Source of the DNA: Chrysochromulina tobinii
Taxonomy: Eukaryota; Haptophyta; Prymnesiales; Chrysochromulinaceae
Direction of reading: 5' to 3'
Assembly (NCBI GenBank): GCA_001275005.1
Contig: JWZX01002817.1
Coordinates: 1 to 22,366, forward strand
DNA: 22,366 nucleotides
The translations under genes were made by a program, and so were the position numbers. Below, in pieces: positions 14,537-21,957 of this stretch; the stretch's first letter is position 1; each line of letters begins with the position of its first letter. The notes under the pieces were generated by a model that saw only the letters and a list, made by a program, of their open reading frames with translations, searched no databases and was not told the DNA's origin.

Positions 14537-14884
14537 AGCCTGTCGTTTTGCAGAACGCTTCCCGCTTCACCGGACCCAAACACGCTACGGTCGCCACGCA
14601 GATACGAGATACACCCGCGTCGTCAGCTATGAGCTGTGGAGAGCATGAGCTGCCTGCTGCGTGTGAGCTGATGTGTCTGGTTGCTCGCGGAAGATTGTCT
14701 AGCATTTCTCCTGTCCGTCAACATACAACACGCAACTCATTTGTGAGTTGTGGAATCCCGTGATCGTTTACCGAAAAAATTTCAGCTCCCTATTGAAAAC
14801 GCCTTTTAAGGCAGCTTCCAAATTAGGAAATAACTTCACAGAACCCAAAACAACGCTCCACACTTGTTCACAGTGCTCTCACAA
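14537..14884. other. Convergent spacer
   Basis: 348 bp between two convergent genes. It contains a small hairpin, CAACTCA-TTTG-TGAGTTG, at about 14734-14751 and turns AT-richer toward 14830. No gene or RNA is recognised. Confidence 0.5.
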
Positions 14885-16831
14885 TCATTTTCTACAGCAC
14901 GGATTCAGCAGCAACTCAAATCCACTCCGGTCCTTGACCGCGTCTCGCACCGCTGTTTTCCCTGCATCTCCCAAATCATTGTTCCAAAGGTAGAGCTTGG
15001 TCAGGACCGCGTTGGCCTTCAGGGCCTCTGCGATCGCCTTGGCACCATCATCGCCGATGTTGTTGCTTGTGAGGTCCAGCTCGGTCAAGACCGCGTTGAC
15101 CTTCAGCGCCTCGGCGATCGCCTTGGCACCGTCGTCGCCGATGGAGTTGATCTGGAGGTCCACCGAGGTCAACACCGCGTTGACCTTCAGGGCCTCTGCG
15201 ATCGCCTTGGCGCCTTCGTCGCCGATCTTGATGCCAAAAGAAAACGGGTTGCCAGCCAAATCCAGGCTGGTCAACACCGCGTTGACCTTCAGCGCCTCAG
15301 CGATCGCCATGGCACCCTCCGGACCGATGTTGTTGCTGCTGAGCCATAGCTTGGTCACCACCGCGTTGACCTTCAGCGCCTCCGCGATCGCCTTGGCACC
15401 GTCGTCGCCGATCTTGTTGTCGTCCAGGCGCAGGAAGGTCAGGACCGCGTTGACCTTCAGCGCCTCCGCGATCGCGACGGCACCCTCATCCCCGATGTTG
15501 TTGCTTCCGAGGTAGAGGGCGGTCACCACCGCCATGAGCTGCAGGTCAGACGCGATCAGGATGGCGTCGGCGGATTGGAGGTTCTGGCGCGAGAAGTTGG
15601 CCTCCGTCTGGTCGCGCGTCATGCCCGAGAGCATGATTCCCTTCTCCATGCCGATCTTGGCGAGCTTCTTGGCCAACTCAACGTCAAACCTGTTCTGGAG
15701 CAAGTTGCAGTTCTTGAGCACCGACGTAACAGGAAGGAGAGAGGCGACAAGCATGGCCGCAGGCACGTGGAGCCCCCCATCGGACAAGTTGAGCTCCGTG
15801 ACGCTGTCCTCGCGCAGTTGCTGCACCGGAATGCCCGGAATGCCGCAAACGACTCCTGAGCCCGCACAGGCAACGGCTGCGATCGTCAGCCTCAACGGCG
15901 GCTCTCCCTCGCCTGCGATGCAGCTGTGGAGAGCTTCCTTAGCAGCACCATGTAGCAATGAAGGGCGGCGCCAGTTGCGCATCCCGCATTGCAGATCCGC
16001 GGCCCGAACGGCGGCCACGTCCACCACATAGCCGTAGCCACGGAGGCGCGCAAGCCCAGGCAGCATACGCCCCGCTACGGCCGCGTCCCCGGGCCGGCCG
16101 GCCTCGATGAGCTGCTCCACGTCAAGGTCGGTGATCTCATCCAGACGTGTGGGTACTGGCTGCCCGTCGCGGCGGCACTGGCGCGAGCAGAGGACACGTT
16201 GTGCCAGCGCCCGCCAAGATCGAGTCACGCCCTTGAGCTCCGCCAACGTGGCCACGTCCACCAGGCCCAGAGCAGCCTCCATGGCGTCCGCCGAGAACGA
16301 GGGCTGCTGCAGCGGCTCGGGCGGTAACGTGGAGCTGGCCGGCTGCTGCGGCGCCTCAACGACGTCTTCCGGTACAAATGCCGGCTCGGCGTTTGGCGGT
16401 GCGCGCTCCTCCGCGCTGCCAAAGTCACCACCCGCGCCGATGAGCGCGCAGAGTTCAGGAGCGCGCTTGCCGTTGAGTCGGGAGGCGATCGCATGCTGGA
16501 GGTGCTTGAGCGCGATGGGGGCGTCGAGATAGAGGGCGTCCTCGATGAGCTGGATGAGCTGGAAGAGCGAAGGCTCGTCAGAGCTCGGCCACGTGTAGTC
16601 TGGGTCGTTCAGCTTGCACACCATCTGAAGCGTCGAGGCCACGATCGTGGGCACGGGATAGATGCCATCCTCGGAGGTGGCGAGGTCCATCAGATCCTTC
16701 AAGGTGCCCATGAGTCGGGCTGCATCTCGCGACAACGTGACCTCCTCTCCGTCTCGCGCTCGCACGCGTATTGGCTCCTCGTGTTTGGCCTTCTTCGCCG
16801 TGGGCGCCTCCTCGGCCGACGTCGCACGCAT
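14885..16831 (-). CDS. SKP1-like / F-box-like / leucine-rich repeat protein
   Basis: 648 residues, no intron. Residues about 20-130 resemble SKP1 (IRVRARDGEEVTLSRDAARL, then DEPSLFQLIQLIEDALYLDA, where SKP1 has a similar aliphatic helix and LDI). Residues about 183-225 look like an F-box core (LVDVATLAELKGVTRSWRAL). Residues about 430-640 are at least seven 28-residue RNase-inhibitor-type repeats (NNIGDEGAVAIAEALKVN, LTFLRLDDNKIGDDGAKAIA), one with a small insert (GNPFSFGIK). SKP1, F-box and LRR are normally separate parts of an SCF ubiquitin ligase, so one chain holding SKP1-like and F-box-like parts may be self-contained or may simply use the folds as adaptors. The DNA of the repeats is also highly alike. 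The assignment of the two N-terminal domains is by pattern only. Confidence 0.8.
   Translation of the reverse strand: MRATSAEEAPTAKKAKHEEPIRVRARDGEEVTLSRDAARLMGTLKDLMDLATSEDGIYPVPTIVASTLQMVCKLNDPDYTWPSSDEPSLFQLIQLIEDALYLDAPIALKHLQHAIASRLNGKRAPELCALIGAGGDFGSAEERAPPNAEPAFVPEDVVEAPQQPASSTLPPEPLQQPSFSADAMEAALGLVDVATLAELKGVTRSWRALAQRVLCSRQCRRDGQPVPTRLDEITDLDVEQLIEAGRPGDAAVAGRMLPGLARLRGYGYVVDVAAVRAADLQCGMRNWRRPSLLHGAAKEALHSCIAGEGEPPLRLTIAAVACAGSGVVCGIPGIPVQQLREDSVTELNLSDGGLHVPAAMLVASLLPVTSVLKNCNLLQNRFDVELAKKLAKIGMEKGIMLSGMTRDQTEANFSRQNLQSADAILIASDLQLMAVVTALYLGSNNIGDEGAVAIAEALKVNAVLTFLRLDDNKIGDDGAKAIAEALKVNAVVTKLWLSSNNIGPEGAMAIAEALKVNAVLTSLDLAGNPFSFGIKIGDEGAKAIAEALKVNAVLTSVDLQINSIGDDGAKAIAEALKVNAVLTELDLTSNNIGDDGAKAIAEALKANAVLTKLYLWNNDLGDAGKTAVRDAVKDRSGFELLLNPCCRK
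14964..15535 (-). repeat. 84-bp tandem repeats encoding LRRs
   Basis: Near-identical blocks (GCGTTGACCTTCAGCGCCTC and GCGATCGCC TTGGCACC on the plus strand) recur about every 84 bp, one repeat unit of 28 residues. The last unit toward the C terminus is more divergent. Such DNA identity fits recent unit duplication or gene conversion. Confidence 0.8.
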
Positions 16832-17390
16832 TCTTCTTTGTGGTTTATCCTCCCCGTTTTCCCCACATGTGGGGAGTCAGCCCGGCGCAAGCGCGCCACT
16901 CTCACGCTCGGCGTGGGGGCCCCCATTCACAATGAGAAAAGAGGGGCTGCTTTCTTTCTTCAATTCTGTGCACCCTTCAATCAACTTACTGTGTAGCAAT
17001 TCTGTGCACTTCACTTGTGTACATAGTACAATCAACTGGCATCGTGCGAGCATACATGCACGATCGTGTCGGTCGAAATAACGAAGCGACTCCTCTCCCT
17101 CGTTCCTCACCTGGCTCGGCGAGCCTCCACTCACACGTCAAATTCACAGTCGCGTACTTGGAACTCGTTGAGGTCGGGTTTGCCACGACCGCGCCTCCTG
17201 GCCGCGGTACCCCACGCGATACAGTACGCCAAGTTCCCTGTACTCCCGCCAATGGACTGCCAATGGACTGCCAATGTACTGCCAATGGACGACAATGTCC
17301 GGAATGTGACGTGGTGATCATAGCTCCCTAGATCGCAAGGATCCACAAGCTCTCCAAGAAGCTCTCCCAAAAGACTCATCAAGTGGCTGC
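16832..17390. promoter_or_regulatory. Spacer upstream of the LRR gene, with palindrome and short repeats
   Basis: Contains the perfect 14-bp palindrome CCCCACATGTGGGG (16861-16874), 30 bp upstream of the LRR start codon, a possible protein binding site. AATTCTGTGCAC occurs twice (near 16965 and 16999). Four 11-bp GCCAATGGACT-type units lie at 17248-17291. No gene is seen. Confidence 0.45.
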
Positions 17391-18767
17391 TCATCGCGAG
17401 ACCTCGAGGATGGCGCGCTGCAGGTCCGCCCGCAGGTGCTCGGGCTCTTCGAGCCCAACGCTGCACCTGATGAGGGAGGCAATCACAGGCCATCAGAGGC
17501 CATCCGAGGCCATCAGAGGTCATCAGGTGCTCGGGCTCATCGAATCCACAGGCCACAGCCCAATGCTGCACCTGAGGAGCAGCGGCGAGATCTTCTGGTC
17601 GTACTTGCGCCGCCATTCGATCAGGCTCTCGACGCCCCCGAGGGACGTTGCGTCGCGAAAGAGCAGGAGAGCCTTTGGTAGCGCCTTCGCGGCGGCCTCG
17701 GTTGAGAGCTCGAGGGCGAAGCAGCCGCCGTAACCACCGCTCATCTGGCGGCGCGCGATCTCGTGCGCGGGATCGGAGGGCAGCGACGGGTGCGCCACGG
17801 ACTTGACGAGGCCGCGCAGCGGGTGCGCTGCATCCGAGCCATCCACGGCTGCATGCAACCAGCGACAGAGCTCGGCGGCCGTTGCAGACTGTCGAGTCAC
17901 TCTCAAGTGGAGGGTACGGAGCGAGCGCATCAGCAGCCAGGGCTCGAGCGAGCCCGGTGTCGCGCCGAGCGCGGTGCGGTCCGCCTTCAGCGCCGTCGCG
18001 AGCGCTGCATCTGACACGCACAGCGCGCCTCCGATGGCGTCGGAGTGCCCCGCCAGATACTTGGTGGTCGAGTGCATCACCACGTCAGCACCGAGCGTGA
18101 GCGGCCGCTGCAGCGGCGGCGGCGCAAAGGTGGCATCGACGACGACGTGTATGCCGCCCACTGCGCGCGCCGCCGCCACGTAGGCGCTCACATCGGCCAC
18201 GTGGCAGTCGGGGTTTCGCGGCGTCTCGAGCCAAATCAGGTCGCCGGGCCGAAGCGCAGAAGCGACCTCGTCGGGCACTGGTAAGGGCACAGACGCACCA
18301 TGCGCGCCGCCCGAGATGCGCTGCAGCTGGCTCAGCACTAGGTGCGTCCCATGGTAGCCACCCGAGATGGCCACGCGACGCGGCAGCAGGCGAGCGAGCA
18401 CGCCAAACGTGGCAGCAAGGCCGGAGGCGTACAGCACCGCATGCGCCGGCTCAGTGGGCGTCGATTCAATAGCACCCAGCAGGAGTTCCGCGCGGTCGCG
18501 CGTCGGATTGCTTATGCGGCTATAGATGTGCCCACTCGATCCCTCCTCCGGGCACGTGTAGGTGGTGCTCAGGGAGATCGGAGGTGAAACGTCCTTATCA
18601 GTGGTCATCATCCAGTCGACGTCCGCCAACGCGTCGGCGTGAACAGCTGCCGTGCTCGAGCCTGGCGGCACTGCAGAGCTGCTTGCAGCGCGGATGGCCA
18701 TGCGAGCGCTGCCCACGCGAGAGATCACCGTGTTGAGGCGGACGGAGAGGCCGATTGCGCGACGCAT
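17391..18767 (-). CDS. Cystathionine gamma-synthase-family PLP enzyme, two exons
   Basis: Exon 1 18767-17572, exon 2 17466-17391; 423 residues. It belongs to the Cys/Met-metabolism PLP family, which catalyses transsulfuration-type reactions (cystathionine gamma-synthase, beta- or gamma-lyase, methionine gamma-lyase). Visible motifs: YSRISNPTR (82-90) for PLP phosphate from the neighbouring subunit, YASGLAAT (113-120), ETPRNPDC (181-188), DATFAPP (211-217), and the Schiff-base lysine in HSTTKYLAGHSD (Lys236). Splicing restores the family C terminus, LLRCSVGLEEPEHLRADLQ; the unspliced frame would end in an unrelated WPVDSMSPST. The first 35 or so residues are Arg/Ser/Ala-rich and lack acids, fitting an organelle transit peptide. 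Which reaction it performs cannot be decided here. Confidence 0.9.
17467..17571 (-). mobile_element. Introner-like intron G (PLP enzyme gene)
   Basis: GT-AG intron of 105 bp, phase 2. The first 48 bases (17571-17524) copy the first 34 of exon 2 (17466-17433): both start GTGCAGC, both have TTGGGCT and both end GAGCCCGAGCACCTG, with 14 extra bases inside the intron copy. Then come TGATGGCCTC-type units and the family end GCCTCCCTCATCAG. It lies on the opposite strand and 8 kb from the coiled-coil gene. Confidence 0.9.
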
Positions 18768-18824
18768 TTTAGGACCAAGACAGCTTCACGCACGTGTGTG
18801 TGAACAGACTCGAAGTAAGCCCTC

Positions 18825-18976
18825 AGTGAGTGAGTGAGTGAGTGAGTGAGTGAGCCGAATCGTTTGATTCGAACCATGGGTTACCCTACGTGCGTTAGTG
18901 GATATCTCGACCTGTGGATCCCGTATTGTTCCACGGTGTGTCTGTGTCTCAATGACTCACTCACTCACTCACTCAC
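18825..18976. repeat. Foldback element with (AGTG)n / (ACTC)n ends
   Basis: AGTG-repeat DNA (18825-18854, 30 bp) is followed about 100 bp later by the complementary ACTC repeat (18955-18976, 22 bp). Outside them a short direct repeat, CGAAG-TAAG-CCCTC-like at 18811-18824 and CGAAGCCCTC at 18976-18985, looks like a target duplication. Inside are two small hairpins (CGAATC/GATTCG; GTGGA/TCCAC). Consistent with a small non-autonomous foldback transposon. Confidence 0.5.
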
Positions 18977-19028
18977 GAAGCCCTCGGCACCGGAAACACT
19001 TAACTCGTAGGTCCTTATTCCATGCTGC

Positions 19029-19165
19029 ACTCTGACATGAGGTCGCGACATATGCTAGAGGTATCGGGCCTCGTCAACACTTCTCACTTGCTCCACTACA
19101 CTACGCTAAGTTGTACTCCGACCTGAGCCGCTCAGGTCGCGGTATGCGCTAGGTATGGCCTCGTC
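19029..19165 (+). repeat. Degenerate direct repeat with internal hairpin
   Basis: ACTCTGACATGAGGTCGCGA at 19029 is echoed by ACTCCGACCTGAG (19112) and AGGTCGCGGTATGCGCTAGG; both copies end GGCCTCGTC. The second copy contains the hairpin GACCTGAG-CCG-CTCAGGTC. Function unknown. Confidence 0.5.
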
Positions 19166-19236
19166 GCATGAAAGTCATACTCCTACTAGTACTCACGAAG
19201 ATTGCCTGTGCAGGTATTCAGTGGCGTTTCGTTGGC

Positions 19237-19282
19237 GTTTGCGGGGGGTGCTATACTACCAGGTATAGCACCCCCCGCAAAC
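19237..19282. repeat. Perfect 19-bp inverted repeat (hairpin)
   Basis: GTTTGCGGGGGGTGCTATA (19237-19255), an 8-base loop (CTACCAGG) and the exact reverse complement (19264-19282). For the minus-strand membrane protein gene it starts 25 bases after the stop codon, so it would be in the 3' untranslated region. Possible roles are an RNA-stability hairpin, small-RNA precursor or foldback remnant. Confidence 0.85.
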
Positions 19283-19306
19283 CCATGTTCGTTACCCATC
19301 GATGAT

Positions 19307-19825
19307 TCATAAATCGATATCCAACGTGTCGAGCAAGCGTGGAATCTCGATCGGAGACGGAGTCGATATGGAGCTATCAAGCGTTTGACGGCGTCGCTCG
19401 CTTGCCACGAAGAGCGTGGGCTTCAAGAGAATGTCGGACCCAACATGCATGATGTGCATTGCCCCGGCCGTAGCAGGCGTGCTCGAGCCCGCGCTGCTCG
19501 CGAGCAGAATGAGCCCAAGGACCAGGGCGATGCTCGAGACAGCCGCCCACACCACCAGCAACGACATTGCGAGTATCTGCTTGAGCTTACGGTGGGGCTT
19601 TGATAGGCTTGGATCGGAGAGCTCAAGCTCCAGCGGCTCGGGCACGTGCAAAACGACCTTGTCCGAGGTGGTGGCAGTGGGTAAATCAGGCAGATATATT
19701 TGCATCGACCTTGTGCCGCGCAAAGTGGTAGATGCGCGAAGCAAACGCCGCTCAGGCAGAGTGTTCTCCGCCGTCCCTGGGTGGACCGGAGAGACGCGTC
19801 CCCTCCTCTCTGTGCTGCCCTGCAA
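19307..19825 (-). CDS. Small single-pass membrane protein, unknown
   Basis: 172 residues from the ATG at 19825; a shorter start, MQIYLPDLP at residue 41, is equally possible. One clear transmembrane segment lies at about residues 85-110 (ILAMSLLVVWAAVSSIALVL, then GLILLASSAG), preceded by a basic KPHRKLKQ, which suggests the N-terminal part is cytosolic. The N-terminal region is acidic and leucine-rich (PLELELSDPSL), and the C-terminal part after the segment is Ser/Thr-rich with RRRQ. I recognise no family. No intron. It sits between two repeat-rich spacers, and its stop is close to the 19-bp hairpin. Confidence 0.65.
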   Translation of the reverse strand: MQGSTERRGRVSPVHPGTAENTLPERRLLRASTTLRGTRSMQIYLPDLPTATTSDKVVLHVPEPLELELSDPSLSKPHRKLKQILAMSLLVVWAAVSSIALVLGLILLASSAGSSTPATAGAMHIMHVGSDILLKPTLFVASERRRQTLDSSISTPSPIEIPRLLDTLDIDL

Positions 19826-20551
19826 CAGGTCCTAAAATAGAATGCTGATGAAAACGGCAGATTGACGAAGCACAATTGTTGCGCCATTCGCGCGTAGCGT
19901 CTTCGTGGGCAGACTCGAGTTCTGAGTGCACTGCAGGTTGCAGTCAGAGACGGAAATAGTGTGTCCTCACTCGTTTACCTCGACAAATAATACCTAGACC
20001 GCGCGGAGGGTACCGGTTGCGGTTCCGGTACCCCCGTACTAGTGTCCTGAACATGGCCCCTGATTCATCTAAAGCCGAAGTGAAAGATTATGTAATGTAA
20101 TATGCGTGTACGGTACAACGCTCACCGTTCTAACTACTGGGTATAGTCCTCAGACTTCTACCTCACTTCTACCACGCTACCTACTACGGTTCTACTCCGC
20201 GTACCGCGTTGCGGGAGGGGCTCTCTACTACTACGGTCGCGTGCCGCATCTCGTCTGTGCGCGCCCCAGCAGGGCGGTGCCTCCGCTTCCTCTTCCCATA
20301 ATGGGCTCTAAATGGCCTCTTCATCGCACATCGGTGCTCGGTCGCGGTTCCATATAGACGTGTCCTGTGAGCACACCGGCTCGGCCAAGTAGTACTACTA
20401 GCGTCGAGCCCCGATACGCTCTTGGTGTCCTATTCCGGCTCTTCTTCGGTGCAGCGCCTTAATCTGAGGATGCGACTCCTTCCTAATGCGGCTCCTTCGT
20501 AATGCGGCTCCGACAGGCGCCCCGCCACATCACGTCACGTCCATGTCACGG
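19826..20551. other. Spacer with hairpin, no gene seen
   Basis: Includes the perfect hairpin GGGTACCGG-TTGCGGTT-CCGGTACCC (20008-20033) and a stretch at 20120-20240 rich in CTAC/TACT triplets (TTCTACC, CTACCTACTACGG). Frames here are short and lack coding-like codon use. Confidence 0.5.
20008..20033. repeat. Perfect 9-bp inverted repeat
   Basis: GGGTACCGG at 20008-20016 and CCGGTACCC at 20025-20033 with an 8-base loop. Shorter than the hairpin at 19237 and without an obvious gene association. Confidence 0.7.
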
Positions 20552-20664
20552 CCTCGTCAATGGCCGAGCGACGCTCGGATTGCGCTCCTCATCATCGAGG
20601 CTCGTCAATGGCCGAGAGACGCTCGGATTGCGGCCTGCATCATGCGCTCCTCATCATCGAGGCT
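20552..20664 (-). repeat. Tandem duplication of the J-protein C-terminal codons
   Basis: The block 20600-20664 (plus-strand text GCTCGTCAATGGCCGAGAG onward), which contains the last codons and stop of the J-protein, recurs at 20552-20602 with a 12-14 base deletion and one base change. The outer copy lies after the stop codon, so it would be in the 3' untranslated region. Confidence 0.8.
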
Positions 20665-21000
20665 CAGATCTCGCGAGATGCGAATCGCCTCCGCCAGATC
20701 TGCCGCGAGCTGCTCATCCTCGTCGACTCCGCCGAGCCCGCCGCCGCCGCCGCCACGCCCGACACGGCGCTCGGATGGCCTGACGGCCCCTCCATCACCG
20801 ACGGCACGGCGCTCTGATGGCCTGCCGCCGCCCGAGGTACGCGAGGCGCCCGACACGGCGCCGCCCGACACGGCGTCCGATGTGCGTGTGGAGTTCCGGC
20901 CGCTGTGAAGAGCCGACGAGAAGGAGGTGTACTGCGACGCCGGCCGACGCGACTCACTCGGAGGGAGCGCCGCCCGGCCCGTAGCGCCCCTTCCCGCGAG

Positions 21001-21033
<33 letters not shown>

Positions 21034-21957
21034 TGTGGTGGTGTACGTGGTGGTGTGAACCGTCCCGTTGGGGTCGCGCACGGTGCGTGTGACGTGCACA
21101 GTGGCGCCGCTACTCGCGCCGAAGTCGTCAAAAGCACCCATCGCGCCGAAGCTGCCAAAGGCGCCGCCACCGAAGCCGTCGCTCATTCGGCCACCTCCAC
21201 CGCCCAGCATCGAGCCACCGCCGAGCATCGTCTCAAACGGGTCACGCCCGCCGAAAAACTCGCGGAAGATGGCCTCCGCGTCTAGGAAGCCAAAGTCGGC
21301 GCCCTTGCCAAAGCCGCCGCCGCCGCCGCCGCCGCCACCGCCGCTCGTGTGGCGTGAGCTGCGCGCGGCGCGAGCGCGGTGGCGCGCGAAAAAGTCGTCT
21401 TCGAAGGATGGGAACGCTCCAAAAGGCGACTCGCCGAACGGTCGTGTCGCGCGCCCGTCGCTCGAGCTCCGATTGCTCCGGTTGAAGTTTGGGTTGAAGC
21501 GTGTGTCGAACGGATTGGAGCCCGCAAACGGGCACGTGCCGGGGGCGCAGGTGCCTCCGCAGTGGGGGCACGGTTTCGGCGGTGAGGTTCGGCTGCCGCC
21601 GCTGCCGCCACCGACATCAAAGCCGCCGCCACCAAAGCCACCGCCGCCGCCGCCAAAGCCGCGGCGCGATGCGTCACGCAACTCAGCGTCGTACTGCCGT
21701 CGTTGCGAGTCATCCGAGAGCACAGAGTAGGCCTGCGCTATCTTCTTGAACCTCTCCTGCGAGTCCTCGCTGTTGCCATTCTTGTCGGGGTGCCACTTGA
21801 GCGCGAGCTTCTTGTACTGCTTCTTGATCTGATCGGTCGTAGCGTCCGTTGGCACGTCGAGGGTCTCGTAAAAGGTGGGCATGCGAAAGATGGGTCGCCG
21901 CGCGCGCGACACGCGACGCACCGCTCGACTGCAACGCGCCTCCCTGACGGCCACCAA
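20605..21957 (-). CDS. DNAJB2/DNAJB6-like J-domain protein with C-terminal UIM motifs
   Basis: 450 residues from the ATG at 21957; the ATG at 21882 (MPTFYETLDVPTDATTDQIK) is the likelier start, since J domains often sit at the N terminus and the extra 25 residues are Arg-rich and unlike the family. The J domain (residues about 29-92) has HPD in ALKWHPDKNG and activates HSP70 ATPase. A Gly/Phe-rich region follows, with a possible metal-binding CPHCGGTCAPGTC, then AEAIFREFFGGRDPFETML, very like the DNAJB6/DNAJB2 G/F segment. Poly-Gly tracts are GGC repeats. The C terminus has two ubiquitin-interacting-motif-like helices (QLAADLAEAIRISRDL and DDEERMMQAAIRASLGH), as in human DNAJB2. Role inferred: HSP70 co-chaperone handing ubiquitinated or aggregation-prone clients onward in the cytosol or nucleus. 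Confidence 0.88.

Larger units (their letters stand above)
18768..19306. other. Spacer rich in inverted and direct repeats
   Basis: Lies between the PLP gene start and the end of the membrane protein gene, both minus strand. It holds a (GAGT)n foldback, a degenerate 50-bp direct repeat (19029-19078 with 19112-19165), and a perfect 19-bp hairpin, listed separately. No gene is seen. Confidence 0.6.

Noticed and set aside
14217-14705. A 162-residue minus-strand frame in the spacer
   Set aside because: No domain and composition like an antisense shadow. The plus-strand last exon with splice signals fits better.
18855-18905. A possible tRNA on the minus strand, because of GGTTCGAATC like a T-loop
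   Set aside because: The five bases on either side do not pair as a T stem, and no anticodon or acceptor stem could be found. It is better explained by the small hairpin CGAATC/GATTCG.
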